A stretch of DNA of 64,000 nucleotides from Larkinella sp051857545 (GCF_051857545.1 NZ_JBPZHB010000001.1:930001-994000); one strand, 5' to 3'; shown: positions 1 through 9,939, numbered from the stretch's first letter. Notes: generated by a model from the sequence alone, not told the origin. A program made the numbers and translations.

Positions 1-1
1 T

Positions 2-301
2 GTCGAATTCGGTAAGGAGCCTATTACTGTAGCCTATGATCCTGATTACGTCTACCCTCCTGCCCGGCATCCGCAGTATTTTGGGGCTGGTCCGACAGCC
101 CTGGAGAAACTCGCTCGCAAAAAAGGATATAGACTAGTTGGCTCAAATCTTTATGGGTTCAATACAATTTATATAAAAGAAGGACTGGCTGAAGACGTCT
201 TTCCGACTGTAACCGTAGATTCAATCCTCAAACACCCACGGAACAAGGAACGTCATCAGCTTTTCGAACCTATCAAAGACTGGGATTACATTCGGGTATA
301 A
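2..301 (+). CDS. C-terminal part of a methyltransferase-like protein of polysaccharide loci (5' end outside window)
   Basis: Only the last 99 codons are present; the frame is open from base 2 to a TAA at 299-301. The visible part has a YDPDYVYPP stretch followed by YFGAGPTALEKLARKKGY and LVGSNLYGFNT. From memory this pattern is typical of the C-terminal half of FkbM-like or class I SAM-dependent proteins found in O-antigen loci, where the segment reads roughly PYDP..., YFGASLPAL and GYxLVGxNxxGxNxF. The methyltransferase core itself is not in the window, so the reaction cannot be confirmed. It lies 24 bases upstream of another methyltransferase gene on the same strand and is probably part of the same polysaccharide operon. 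Confidence 0.55.
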   Translation, partial: VEFGKEPITVAYDPDYVYPPARHPQYFGAGPTALEKLARKKGYRLVGSNLYGFNTIYIKEGLAEDVFPTVTVDSILKHPRNKERHQLFEPIKDWDYIRV

Positions 302-325
302 ATACTCTTCAAGAATTTATTATTT

Positions 326-1096
326 ATGAGTTCAATGACCAATGTCAATTTCAACACGTATAGCAAATACTATGATCTTCTTTACAAGGATAAAGATTAT
401 CGGAAAGAAGCTAATTATGTTATTGGATTGCTCCATAAATTTCAACATACAGCTTCTTCGATTTTGGAGTTGGGTTCTGGCAGTGGGGCACACGCTGAAT
501 ACTTTTGTTCGGCAGGCTATGTAGTAGTCGGCATAGAGAGAAGCCAGGAAATGATTGAAGTATCGCGTCAAAAGAAAATGGCCAACTTCAAAGTAATACG
601 GGCTGATATAACTGACTTTGCTCTTGAGCGTTCATTCGATGTTTCAGTCTCACTATTTCATGTCCTAAGTTACTTAACAGATAATTCTTCTTTAATTCGC
701 ACTTTTCAATTAACGGCGTTACATCTTGTTGAAGGCGGTTTATTTATTTTCGATGTGTGGTACACGCCCGCTGTTTTAACACTGAAGCCTGAGACGCGTA
801 TCAAGAGGCTTGAGGATGACGACGTGCATATAACTAGAATAGCAGAGTCGACGATGCATGTCAACCGAAACGTTGTGGATGTGAATTACGAAGTTCATCT
901 AAGGAACAAAGCCACGGATGAAACAAAAACCATCTTAGAAACACATCCCATGCGACATTTCTCGATCCCTGAAATTGAATTACTCGCGCTTCATACTGGT
1001 TTTGAGTTGTTGCGAGCTGAAGAATTTGTAACAGGACTTCCTCTTTCAATCAGCACTTGGGGGGCATGCTTCGTACTAAGAAAAAAATCAGCCTGA
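326..1096 (+). CDS. class I SAM-dependent methyltransferase
   Basis: This 256-residue soluble protein has a clear SAM-binding motif I, ILELGSGSGAHAEYF (about residues 46-60), followed by the acidic end of strand 2 (VVGIERSQEMIEVSR) and a motif-II-like strand (FDVSVSLFHVLSYL). These fit a Methyltransf_25/11-type Rossmann fold. The substrate is not visible; position in a glycan locus suggests a sugar or sugar nucleotide. The start is ATG at 326; ATG at 335 is an alternative. The stop overlaps the next start as TGATG, which indicates translational coupling with the aminotransferase. Confidence 0.8.
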   Translation: MSSMTNVNFNTYSKYYDLLYKDKDYRKEANYVIGLLHKFQHTASSILELGSGSGAHAEYFCSAGYVVVGIERSQEMIEVSRQKKMANFKVIRADITDFALERSFDVSVSLFHVLSYLTDNSSLIRTFQLTALHLVEGGLFIFDVWYTPAVLTLKPETRIKRLEDDDVHITRIAESTMHVNRNVVDVNYEVHLRNKATDETKTILETHPMRHFSIPEIELLALHTGFELLRAEEFVTGLPLSISTWGACFVLRKKSA

Positions 1097-2199
1097 TGAT
1101 CCCAGTTAATACGCCATTGTTGTCAGGCAACGAAGAAAAATATCTTCGAGAATGTATTAAAACTGGATGGATATCCTCTGAAGGGCCTTTTGTAAGTAAG
1201 TTTGAAACTGAGTTTGCAAGTTATATTGGAATGCGACATGGAATTGCAGTCGCTAACGGTTCAGGTGCTCTTGACATTGCTATTCAAGCACTTGATATTG
1301 GTGTTGGGGATGAAGTGATTATGCCAACCTTTACTATAGTCTCTCCAGCTTTTTCTGTCGTTCGAGCCGGTGCCACTCCAGTGTTAATAGATAGTGATCC
1401 ATTCACATGGAATATAGATGTCCATCAAATTGAGGAAAAAATCACATACAAGACTAAAGCCATAGTTGTGGTACATATATATGGATTGCCAGTTGATATG
1501 GACCCAGTTATAGCTCTATGTGAAAAATACAATCTTTTTCTTATCGAAGACGGAGCGGAAATGCACGGCCAAGATTATAAGGGTCAGTCAATAGGTTCAT
1601 TTGGACACTTGAGCACATTTAGCTTCTACCCAAACAAGATTATCACTACCGGTGAGGGTGGGATGATATTGTCGAATGACGATAAACTAGCGGAACGATG
1701 CAAAAAGCTAAGAAATCTGGCTTTCGAGCCTGATAAACCTCGTTTCGTACATTATGAAATGGGATGGAACTACCGCATGACTAATCTACAGGCTGCATTA
1801 GGACTTGCGCAATTAGAGAAAATTGATGAACATATTCGACGGAAACGAGAAATTGGACTACTGTACATGCAAGGGCTAACCATGCTTGAAAACTGTAGAC
1901 TTCCTATTGAATCCACTTCTTATGCAGCAAATATCTATTGGGTATTTGGAATTGTAGCGAAAACCGAAACGCATAAAGAAAATTGGGTGGCCAATCTTAG
2001 TAAAAATGGTATAGGTACTAGACCATTTTTTTGGTGTATGCATGAACAACCTGTTTTTATGAAGATGGGCTTGTTTAAAAACGAAACGTATCCTGTAGCT
2101 GAACTATTGGCTCGAAATGGATTTTATATCCCTAGTGGTTTAGGCTTAACAAATGAAAATGTATACGCAGTCATTAATGCCTTATTATCACTTAATTGA
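1096..2199 (+). CDS. DegT/DnrJ/EryC1/StrS-family PLP-dependent sugar aminotransferase
   Basis: The protein is 367 residues from ATG 1096, chosen because it overlaps the preceding stop as TGATG; an in-frame start at 1057 would only add a tail inside the upstream gene. The N-terminus IPVNTPLLSGNEEKYL, the ANGSGALDIAIQAL segment, the EDGAEMHGQ segment (PLP-contacting Asp) and the Schiff-base lysine in SFYPNKIITTGEGGM are all typical of the DegT family. Members aminate keto-sugar nucleotides at C3 or C4; the perosamine synthetase-like subgroup is the closest resemblance I see. It probably makes an amino sugar for the surface glycan encoded around it. Confidence 0.9.
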   Translation: MIPVNTPLLSGNEEKYLRECIKTGWISSEGPFVSKFETEFASYIGMRHGIAVANGSGALDIAIQALDIGVGDEVIMPTFTIVSPAFSVVRAGATPVLIDSDPFTWNIDVHQIEEKITYKTKAIVVVHIYGLPVDMDPVIALCEKYNLFLIEDGAEMHGQDYKGQSIGSFGHLSTFSFYPNKIITTGEGGMILSNDDKLAERCKKLRNLAFEPDKPRFVHYEMGWNYRMTNLQAALGLAQLEKIDEHIRRKREIGLLYMQGLTMLENCRLPIESTSYAANIYWVFGIVAKTETHKENWVANLSKNGIGTRPFFWCMHEQPVFMKMGLFKNETYPVAELLARNGFYIPSGLGLTNENVYAVINALLSLN

Positions 2200-2257
2200 G
2201 CTGAGTGTTGCATATGTTTTTAGTAACTGATACAATTTATAGGTAGTAATTTTTCAA

Positions 2258-3469
2258 ATGCACCTACTCTTTATTTATCCTCACCCATATTATTTTACCA
2301 ACCCTACGCTAGCTTATCTTCTTGGAGAGTTAAAAAAAAGGGAAGAAGTAACTGTGACTTTGTTAATACCAGAGCAGAAAGAGATATTGCCGTCAGAGTA
2401 TAAAGGATTTTTTTATAAGAAATTTAACTTTAGCGTAACTTGGCCCAAGAAGTTCTGGAAATGGATTCCAATTTTAATAGAATATGCAAGCTTAATCATA
2501 TACTGCCAAACTAATAAAATAAGTAAGATAATAGCTATTGATCCCGATGGTATAATTGTAGGTGGAAGGTTGAAAAAAAGTTTAAATAATATAGAACTTC
2601 ATTATATGTCTTTTGAAATACTTTTCAACAGAGAATTAGTAGGGTTAAAATATTTTGGTGAAATAAAAAATAAAGAAATATACTATTCCAGGCTTGTAAA
2701 TACACTAATTGTTCAAGATGAAGTACGAGCGAAATTGTTATTCTTAGAAAATAAAATAGAGAGCGATAGAGTTAATGTATTTTACATTCCTGTTGCGCCA
2801 ATAATAAATCAGACATCAAAGTCTGTAACAACTGAATATCGTTCTAAACTAGGTATTGTAGAAGACGAAATAGTTTTATTACACAGTGGTAGCGTTGCAA
2901 AATGGAGTGGTGCAGAACTATTAATAAATGCCTTGAAAAAAGGATTACCAAATAAATATAAATTATTAATACACAGTAAACATAAACTGTCTGCTACTAA
3001 TGAACTTCATGCAGAATTAATTAGACTACAGAAAGAAGGTTATCCGCTTATTCTGCACGATGATTCATTTCCTGATTATGATGACTATCTTAACTTTATG
3101 AAATGTGCAAACTATGGTTTGGCATTCTATATTTCTGATAAATCTTCACCATATACAGGCCGAAATATAGAGGAAATAGGATTGGCTTCCGGGAAATTTG
3201 CTTCCTATATAAGTCAGGGAATACCAACCATTGTAACATATGCAAAAATATACCAAGAACTCAATAACAAATATAATTTTGGTTTACTAATAAACAGTGT
3301 AGAAGAATTTTGTAAAGTACTAGATTCATCTCAAACGTTTGTTTTTAACAATAAAATGATATTTTCTCTATACAAAAATGAATTAGATCCTGAAAAATTT
3401 GGAAAACATTATTTGGATTACCTAATGAGACCGATCGAATTGATTACTGAAAAGCAGAAAAATGTGTGA
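2258..3469 (+). CDS. glycosyltransferase, GT-B fold (GT4-like)
   Basis: This 403-residue protein starts MHLLFIYPHPYYF, a typical first strand of GT-B enzymes. It has a second Rossmann half beginning near residue 205 (IVLLHSGSVAKWSGAELLINAL) and a donor-site-like region with EEIGLASGKFASYISQGIPTIV near the C-terminus, where GT4 enzymes carry their E-x7-E signature. Sequence identity to a named family is weak by eye. The gene is very AT-rich and uses many A/T-ending codons, unlike the genes after 12 kb. A 58-base gap separates it from the aminotransferase gene. Confidence 0.7.
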   Translation: MHLLFIYPHPYYFTNPTLAYLLGELKKREEVTVTLLIPEQKEILPSEYKGFFYKKFNFSVTWPKKFWKWIPILIEYASLIIYCQTNKISKIIAIDPDGIIVGGRLKKSLNNIELHYMSFEILFNRELVGLKYFGEIKNKEIYYSRLVNTLIVQDEVRAKLLFLENKIESDRVNVFYIPVAPIINQTSKSVTTEYRSKLGIVEDEIVLLHSGSVAKWSGAELLINALKKGLPNKYKLLIHSKHKLSATNELHAELIRLQKEGYPLILHDDSFPDYDDYLNFMKCANYGLAFYISDKSSPYTGRNIEEIGLASGKFASYISQGIPTIVTYAKIYQELNNKYNFGLLINSVEEFCKVLDSSQTFVFNNKMIFSLYKNELDPEKFGKHYLDYLMRPIELITEKQKNV

Positions 3470-3612
3470 AATATTTTTCGTATAGATTAGAATAAATATT
3501 ATCTTTAAACTAAAGGTGAATTAGAATTGCTATTATAAATATATTATATTTTGGAAACATAATTAATTTTTTTAACTTTTGATGGCCTTATAATTTTATT
3601 TTTAATAAAGAA

Positions 3613-4323
3613 ATGAAAACCTTACTCCGAAAAATAGTGCAAAAATATGGGTTTGATATCAAGCGAATACCGATAGATTCTATTGAAAAACAACATCTCA
3701 AACTACTGAATAAATATGAAATTAATTTAGTATTTGATATAGGTGCTAATGTAGGGCAGTTTGTACAAAAATTAAGGAAGAATGGATATAGAGGCCGCGT
3801 AGTTTCTTTTGAACCACTACCTGATGCTTTTCAGGAGTTGAAACGTAAAGCTGATCGAGACCCCGGCTGGACAGCGGTCCATATGGCGGTCGGTGATACT
3901 ATTGGAGAAACCCAAATCAATGTAGCCAAAAACTCCTATAGTAGTTCAATTTTAGAGATGCTTCCATCACATTTGGATAGTGCTCCCCAATCGACCTATT
4001 CACATAAAATCAATGTTACACTCCAAACTGTTGATGCATTTATCGAACAGTATTTAATACAAAATAGTCAATTATATGTCAAAATAGATACACAAGGGTA
4101 TGAAAAAAAGGTTTTTGACGGGTGCTTAAAATCACTAAATAAGATCAGCGGATTTCAAATGGAGTTGTCGCTAATTCATCTTTACCAAGGAGAGACTCTG
4201 ATGCATGAAATGGTAGAAATTCTTCGAGAGCATGGATTTAAATTAATGATGTTAGATAATGGTCACCATCATCACGAAACCGGCGAATTATTACAGGTTG
4301 ATGGTTTTTTCTTTCGGGCTTAG
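3613..4323 (+). CDS. FkbM family methyltransferase
   Basis: This 236-residue protein carries FkbM hallmarks: VFDIGANVGQFVQKL (motif I, about residues 40-54), VVSFEPLPDAFQEL (motif II), a VGDTIGE segment, the VDAFIEQY strand and a VKIDTQGYEKKVFDG segment, which is the VKIDvqGxE element of the family. FkbM enzymes O-methylate polyketides or sugars; in polysaccharide loci they usually methylate a glycan residue. ATG 3613 follows an AT-rich gap of 143 bases (3470-3612) in which I see no gene, so the gene may have its own promoter. Confidence 0.85.
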   Translation: MKTLLRKIVQKYGFDIKRIPIDSIEKQHLKLLNKYEINLVFDIGANVGQFVQKLRKNGYRGRVVSFEPLPDAFQELKRKADRDPGWTAVHMAVGDTIGETQINVAKNSYSSSILEMLPSHLDSAPQSTYSHKINVTLQTVDAFIEQYLIQNSQLYVKIDTQGYEKKVFDGCLKSLNKISGFQMELSLIHLYQGETLMHEMVEILREHGFKLMMLDNGHHHHETGELLQVDGFFFRA

Positions 4324-4376
4324 TGGTTTTTATTGTTCTGATATTATATGAATTGTTTTATTAATAATATTGGATT

Positions 4377-5204
4377 TTGAGACTTTCAATTATTACTATA
4401 AACTTAAATAATTTTCATGGTTTAGAGAAAACCATAAAGAGCGTGATTAATCAGACATCTGATGATTTTGAATATATTATAATTGACGGAGGATCAACAG
4501 ATGGAAGTGTAAATATAATTAAGAAATATGAAAATAGGATAACTTATTGGTTAAGTGAGCCTGATCATGGAATTTACCACGCTATGAATAAAGGTATTCT
4601 ACGAGCTAAAGGAGAATATTGCCAATTTTTAAATTCTGGAGATCTGTTAAAAAGTAATGATGTAACTCAAAAAATGCTTGTAAATTTATCAGATTGTGGC
4701 ATACTATATGGGAATATGATTAAGAAATTATCGAATGGTAAGCAATATAGAGATAAAAATTTTGACGGCCAAAAGCCTACCATGTTAACCTTTTATAGAG
4801 GGACTATAAATCACTCATCAGCTTACATTAAGCGGAACTTATTCAATAAATATGGATTATATGATCAAAATCTTCAAATAGTTTCTGATTGGAAATTCTA
4901 CTTAATTACTATAGGTATATACAATGAATCTGCCATTTATTGTAATATAGATGTTACTGTTTTTGATATGAATGGAATTAGTAATACTCATACTAAATTA
5001 GAAAAGCTAGAACGCAGGCGCGTATTAAAAGAATATATCCCAGCTAATATATTGATAGATTATGATAGGCACTCGTTTGATTTGGAACAAATTACTCGGA
5101 TAAAAAAGAATAAATTTGCTGGATGGATTTTATGGTTTGTTGAAAGAGTATTGTTTAAATTTGAAAAATTGAAACTGAAAATTGATAGCAATTATTATGA
5201 ATAA
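4377..5204 (+). CDS. family 2 glycosyltransferase (GT2), TTG start
   Basis: The product is about 275 residues with a GT-A fold: RLSIITINLNNF, then VINQTSDDFEYIIIDGGSTDGS, then SEPDHGIYHAMNKGI and FLNSGDLL, which replaces the DxD-like site. The SEPDxGIYxAMNKG signature is typical of the colanic-acid WcaE-like GT2 subgroup. There is no in-frame ATG before the first strand, so TTG at 4377-4379 is the likely start. The gene is AT-rich like its neighbours. It probably transfers one sugar during repeat-unit assembly at the inner membrane; donor and acceptor cannot be read from sequence. Confidence 0.8.
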   Translation: MRLSIITINLNNFHGLEKTIKSVINQTSDDFEYIIIDGGSTDGSVNIIKKYENRITYWLSEPDHGIYHAMNKGILRAKGEYCQFLNSGDLLKSNDVTQKMLVNLSDCGILYGNMIKKLSNGKQYRDKNFDGQKPTMLTFYRGTINHSSAYIKRNLFNKYGLYDQNLQIVSDWKFYLITIGIYNESAIYCNIDVTVFDMNGISNTHTKLEKLERRRVLKEYIPANILIDYDRHSFDLEQITRIKKNKFAGWILWFVERVLFKFEKLKLKIDSNYYE

Positions 5205-5266
5205 GACAGGCTATGTATAAATGAAATTTGTGTATATAAAAATCAAATATTGTCTTCGATTTTTAT

Positions 5267-6105
5267 ATGAATGTACTCTCTTTAAGATTTTTTCTGTATA
5301 AAATTATAATAAATTTTTATGTGCCATCAGGATTTATGATTAATCAATTTTATTTTGCTGGCTCATTTAAAATATCTTATAAAGGATTATATATTGTTAT
5401 GAATAACAATAACAAAAGGGGATTTACATTAGAGAATAAATTGTTTTGGAATAGAGTTGATGATAATTTTTTTTGGGAGAAACAATCTATTAATTTGCGG
5501 ATTCGGTTAGCAAGCAGTTCTGAAGTTATTATTGATATTGGCGCTAACACAGGAATTTATTCCTTATTAGCTAAAGCGGTAAATCCTAGAAGCCGAGTAA
5601 TAGGTTTTGAACCAATTAAACGTATATTTAATTGGTATGTGGCAAATTCTAGCATTAATGGATTTGACATTGAGTGTTATCATTATGCTTTGTTAAATAC
5701 AATCAATTCTAAAAAGATTTATATAGAAAATTCAAATAAAATGTGTGTAGTGCTTCATTAGATTTTGCTAAATAGCATTCGATAAAAAAATAATAAATTT
5801 TGATATTAATACAGTGACTATGAGTGATTTTGTTATTAAACATAATTTTGAAAATACACGTAGAAGGACATGAGATAGAAGTACTGCAAGGTATGGATCA
5901 ATATTTGTTAAGTTATAAGCCAACATTACTGATTGAAATACTAACTGATAGTTTTGGTGCAAAAATCCAAGAAATTTTGAAGTATGCAGATTATTTATAT
6001 TTTAATCTCAATAAAGATTTAATCCCTATTTTACAAAAAGAAATTATAGCTAGTCAATATCATAACTATTTAATTTGTTTGTTATCAGTTGCAAAAAAAA
6101 ATTAA
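5267..6105 (+). pseudogene. FkbM family methyltransferase broken by three frameshifts
   Basis: The first open segment (5267 to stop 5759-5761) carries VIIDIGANTGIYSLLAKA and SRVIGFEP, the FkbM SAM site. Homology then continues in other frames: SASLDFAK from 5749, AFDKKIINFDINTVTMSDF from 5775, and LKIHVEGHEIEVLQGM from about 5851 to the stop at 6103-6105. Joined, the four pieces give an uninterrupted FkbM protein, so at least three indels lie between about 5745 and 5855. The region is rich in A and T runs, so either true decay or sequencing error is possible. As written, no complete methyltransferase is made. Confidence 0.8.
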
Positions 6106-6205
6106 ACCTGATTTGAAAACGTAGTGCATTTATATTTTACTACAATATGTTTTAGAATAAATTATACTTACTTAAGGGAATAGAATCTTGTTAAAAAGAA
6201 AAAAA

Positions 6206-7858
6206 ATGCATAAAAATATCTTTTTTTCATACTCAATTGTAGGGTTGTTATGTATTTACTTTTGTATTGGTATTTTTCCATTTACATTATATGAAACTGA
6301 TGCATTAGATATTATATCTGGATGTAAATGGATGATAAAAGAAGTGAAATTCGAAGAAAACTATTATACATATAATTTTCAGTCACAGCCAGGGATTTTC
6401 TTTTGGGTTATTGTAACTTACAAGTTACTGAATATAAATCTTATTGAGGCTTATTGTTTTGTTTCAGCACTATTCGGTTTCCTGTTTTTAATACTATCTA
6501 GTTATTTTGTTTCGCAATTATTGTACTTCTCGTTTGCGTACAGTCTATTATCACTATTGCTTTTTCAAGAAATTTTTAGTGCATGCTTTTATATGAATTC
6601 TGCCACAGGTGCTGCATTTTTTATGATGGCTGCATTTGTTCTTATTTTAAATAGGAATTCATTCTTTCGATGTATATTGGCAAGTATTCTTTTGGCGCTT
6701 TCAGCATGGACCCGCTTTGATGTAATAGTGGCCTTTCCTGTGATTTTTTTATTAATTAGAGCTAATAATTTTAAGGAAAGGGTTATATTGACTCTCTATA
6801 TTTTTATTATATTTTTCCTTTTCGTTGGTTTATTATTTTACACTAGTAATGCGCGAAATATTCTTGAAGATATTTTTCATGGTGCTGGGTCATTGTCTTT
6901 TATGGAAAATCAGAAAACGGCTCAAAGTTTTTTTTCGTCTCAATTTGCTCGCTCCATTATAGGTTGTTTTTCTATATTGGTATTAACGCTAATTGTTTAT
7001 GGTACTTATTTGATAATCCGCTGTAAGGAATGGAAATTACTCGGGCTTTATTTATTGCCTATACTATTTTTTATGTTAATTTTAGGGGCAAGAGTTGTCG
7101 CCGGTAAGCACATATTATACTACACTCCTTTTCTTGCCTTCCCGGTTATCTATGTATTCAAACATATTATTAAAACTGGATATGCTTATAATAAGAAGCT
7201 TCTTTTTATTATTTCAATGGCATTCTTTTTTCAATATATAATAGGTTTTCAATTTTTATTTTCATCTCACCCCTATAGTAATGATGGGTATGTATCTATT
7301 AAGCCATACCCTATATTCAGTACACTGCTAAGCTTTCGTTCTAATATTAAGGGATTAGATAGCTTAAAGATAGTAATTGGTGGTGGGACAAAATTGTCTA
7401 CTTCTGACGAAATGTTATTGTCCTCTGGTATTCTTTTTTCTCCACTTATGTGGCATCAGTTAAAGCGTAATTCTGAAGCTGATTATAAAGCTATTGCAGA
7501 TTATGTTACTACTTTTAATGATGATACATTGCATATTACTACTAGCCAAGGTGGAGTATATCCAGTTAAGAATATTTTATATTTGAGTGGATATACCATA
7601 CTAAATCCTGAAAGTAAGTTGTATATCTGGGGCCTTGATCATCAATATGTTTGGAAGAAAAATAATAAGATTGTGATCGTTGATCAAGCCACTTATTCAA
7701 AAGAAAGTTACGAACAGTATATTTCTAAACTAACTTCATTTCGTTACAAGCGATATCTTCATATTGCATTTTGGGATTGGGAGCGGTGGTATTTGAACCG
7801 TCATGGAAAATTCTTTGGTAGGCTTCATCATGTAGGCTATTTATTCTTAAACCAATAA
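6206..7858 (+). CDS. polytopic membrane protein, probable GT-C-type glycosyltransferase
   Basis: The product has about 550 residues and many hydrophobic segments covering the first 340 residues, followed by a soluble C-terminal part. Near the N-terminus, after the first membrane helix, lie PFTLYETDALD and a QSQPGIFFWV segment; an acidic residue in the first periplasmic loop is typical of GT-C enzymes (ArnT/GT39/GT83-like). Around residue 165, SAWTRFDVIVAFPV resembles the R-x-D-like motif of that group. It could transfer lipid-linked sugars outside the inner membrane, or act in polymer handling. ATG 6206 is preferred; a TTG at 6188 preceded by AAGGGAA is an alternative. It is very AT-rich. Confidence 0.55.
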   Translation: MHKNIFFSYSIVGLLCIYFCIGIFPFTLYETDALDIISGCKWMIKEVKFEENYYTYNFQSQPGIFFWVIVTYKLLNINLIEAYCFVSALFGFLFLILSSYFVSQLLYFSFAYSLLSLLLFQEIFSACFYMNSATGAAFFMMAAFVLILNRNSFFRCILASILLALSAWTRFDVIVAFPVIFLLIRANNFKERVILTLYIFIIFFLFVGLLFYTSNARNILEDIFHGAGSLSFMENQKTAQSFFSSQFARSIIGCFSILVLTLIVYGTYLIIRCKEWKLLGLYLLPILFFMLILGARVVAGKHILYYTPFLAFPVIYVFKHIIKTGYAYNKKLLFIISMAFFFQYIIGFQFLFSSHPYSNDGYVSIKPYPIFSTLLSFRSNIKGLDSLKIVIGGGTKLSTSDEMLLSSGILFSPLMWHQLKRNSEADYKAIADYVTTFNDDTLHITTSQGGVYPVKNILYLSGYTILNPESKLYIWGLDHQYVWKKNNKIVIVDQATYSKESYEQYISKLTSFRYKRYLHIAFWDWERWYLNRHGKFFGRLHHVGYLFLNQ

Positions 7859-7864
7859 TTGGGA

Positions 7865-8818
7865 ATGTTTTCGGTTATTGTCCCTCTCTTTAACAAAGAC
7901 CAATACATTGATAAATGCATTGGATCAGTTCTGGCTCAGACTTACTCCGCATTTGAGTTACTTATCATTAATGATGGTTCATTTGATAATAGTGTTTCCA
8001 TAGTAAAGCAGTTTGAAGATTCCCGGATTATATTAATTAATCAAGTGAATCTGGGGGTTGCACTAGCTCGTAACCGCGGTGTTAAAGAAGCAAAATTTGA
8101 ATATATTGCTTTTTTAGATGCAGATGATTGGTGGGAGCCTACTTTTCTGGCAGAGCTTTCAGAATTAGTTAATGACTATCCACAAGCTATTTTATATGGG
8201 AGCAATTATTACTATGTAAAATATGGCCAACATCAATTAGAAAAAAAAGGTCTGATAGAGGGCTTTGTTTCTGGATATATTGACTATATAAGTGTTTATG
8301 GAGCTACTTTTTGTGTGCCCATTAACTGCTCATTTGTTGTAGTCCGACGGAATGCATTTATGAAAGTTGGTGGGTTCCGTTCTGACTTACGATTTGGTGA
8401 AGATTTTGACCTATGGATCCGGCTAGCATTAAGTGGCAAAGTTGCTTACCTGAATAAACCTTTAGCATATTCTAATCAGGATGTTGAATTATCTAATCGT
8501 GCCGTTGGTGGATTTAGACTTTGTCATCCGTCTGGACATTATATTTTTCATCTTGCTTATCTCCGGCCTTTTGAAGAGAAATCGGTAGCCCTAAAACAAC
8601 TTTTAGATGGGCTACGTGTTCGGTCCTTATTACCATATTATTTGACTGAGCAGTATTCCGTTGAAGTGCAGATCATTCTGTTACAAGTTGAATTTTCCGT
8701 CCAGCCAATTTTTTATCGAATCATATATCATGCACCGATTGGGCTTGTTAGGTTTTTTTTCAATGGAAAAAGATTAGGCTCTATTTTTAAGCAAGCGGTT
8801 TTGCACCTTATCCGATGA
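7865..8818 (+). CDS. family 2 glycosyltransferase (GT2)
   Basis: This 317-residue GT-A enzyme begins FSVIVPLFNKDQYIDKCI and continues with SVLAQTYSAFELLIINDGS, NLGVALARNRGV and IAFLDADDWW, where the DAD is the metal-binding DxD motif. The GEDFDLWIRLAL segment is the usual acceptor-side ED motif. ATG 7865 is chosen; the ORF can be read from a TTG six bases upstream. It starts 6 bases after the preceding membrane protein and its stop overlaps the next gene by 4 bases (ATGA), so it belongs to one operon. It probably adds one residue to the glycan repeat unit. Confidence 0.85.
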   Translation: MFSVIVPLFNKDQYIDKCIGSVLAQTYSAFELLIINDGSFDNSVSIVKQFEDSRIILINQVNLGVALARNRGVKEAKFEYIAFLDADDWWEPTFLAELSELVNDYPQAILYGSNYYYVKYGQHQLEKKGLIEGFVSGYIDYISVYGATFCVPINCSFVVVRRNAFMKVGGFRSDLRFGEDFDLWIRLALSGKVAYLNKPLAYSNQDVELSNRAVGGFRLCHPSGHYIFHLAYLRPFEEKSVALKQLLDGLRVRSLLPYYLTEQYSVEVQIILLQVEFSVQPIFYRIIYHAPIGLVRFFFNGKRLGSIFKQAVLHLIR

Positions 8819-9939
8819 GTAAAGTGGCTTACTTATTGGGTGCGCTTGATCGAGGTGGCACAGAAACACTTTTGCTTGATACACTGATGCAATCCGCAAG
8901 TTTGGAATTAGATTGCTTCCTGATCCATCGTAAAAATGGAACTCTTTTGCCTCAATTTCAAGGGACAGGTATTTCTCTTTATTATTTACCCTTCAATATT
9001 TTTTTTGATTTTACTTATTTACTAAAACTTCGCAAGTTGTTCAAGAAGGAGGGTGTTCAGATAGTGCATGCACACTTGCCATTGGACGCTTTTCTAGCGT
9101 ATTGGGCGTGTCTTGGACTAGATATTAAACTTATTCTGAGTTTTCACGGATATGATTTTGGCTATTCTAAGTTTGCCAGGAATATGGTGGGGTTTATCAG
9201 CAAGCGCACGAACGCGAATCTATTTGTTAGTTTTCATCTACTTGAGTATTATGTTTCCCAATATTGTCTGGAAAGATATCAGGATAAACAAAAGTTTATT
9301 TATAACGGAATTTCATTTAGTAAATTCTTAAATTTTCCACAAGTTTCGATCCGGCAGGAGTTGGGGTTATCCGCTGAAACATTACTGCTAGGTTGTATTG
9401 GAAATTTTGTAATTGGGCGTGACCAATTAACGGTTTGTAAGTTTTTGGCTGAGCTCAGTAATAAAGGTATTGATTACCATTTCGTTTTTGTCGGTGCTCG
9501 TAATGATAATGATCCTTCATTATTTGATGCCTGTGTTAAATTTTGTGAAGACAATAACTTATTACATTCTGTCCATTTTCTGGGGGGGCGTTCCGATATA
9601 CCATCTATACTAAAGGAATTGGATGCTTTTGTGTATGCAAGTGATCATGATACCTTTGGAATAGCAGTGGTTGAAGCAATGGCAATGGGCGTTCCTGTTT
9701 TTGTTAATGACTGGAAAGTTATGCAGGAAATTACAGAGCAAGGTACTTTCGCGAATTTGTACAGAACCAAAGATGTGAATGATATGCTTGAAAAATTTCT
9801 CCCTTTTCTTAGTGATAGATTATCGTTTCGGCGTATTGCTGAGAAAAATGCTGTTCACGTTAGAAAGAAGTACTCCATTCAGAATCACATAAAAAACCTT
9901 AACACAATATACAAGAAGTTATTACTTGCTGATGACTGA
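8815..9939 (+). CDS. family 4 glycosyltransferase (GT-B)
   Basis: This 374-residue protein begins VAYLLGALDRGGTETLLLD, the glycine-rich acceptor-side loop of GT4 enzymes. It has IVHAHLPLDAFLA and LSFHGYDFGYSKF in the N-terminal half, and the donor-binding EAMAMGVPVFVNDW after YASDHDTFGIAVVEAM, which contains the E-x7-E element. The start overlaps the preceding stop as ATGA and the end overlaps the next gene by 8 bases, implying translational coupling in an assembly operon. Confidence 0.85.
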   Translation: MSKVAYLLGALDRGGTETLLLDTLMQSASLELDCFLIHRKNGTLLPQFQGTGISLYYLPFNIFFDFTYLLKLRKLFKKEGVQIVHAHLPLDAFLAYWACLGLDIKLILSFHGYDFGYSKFARNMVGFISKRTNANLFVSFHLLEYYVSQYCLERYQDKQKFIYNGISFSKFLNFPQVSIRQELGLSAETLLLGCIGNFVIGRDQLTVCKFLAELSNKGIDYHFVFVGARNDNDPSLFDACVKFCEDNNLLHSVHFLGGRSDIPSILKELDAFVYASDHDTFGIAVVEAMAMGVPVFVNDWKVMQEITEQGTFANLYRTKDVNDMLEKFLPFLSDRLSFRRIAEKNAVHVRKKYSIQNHIKNLNTIYKKLLLADD

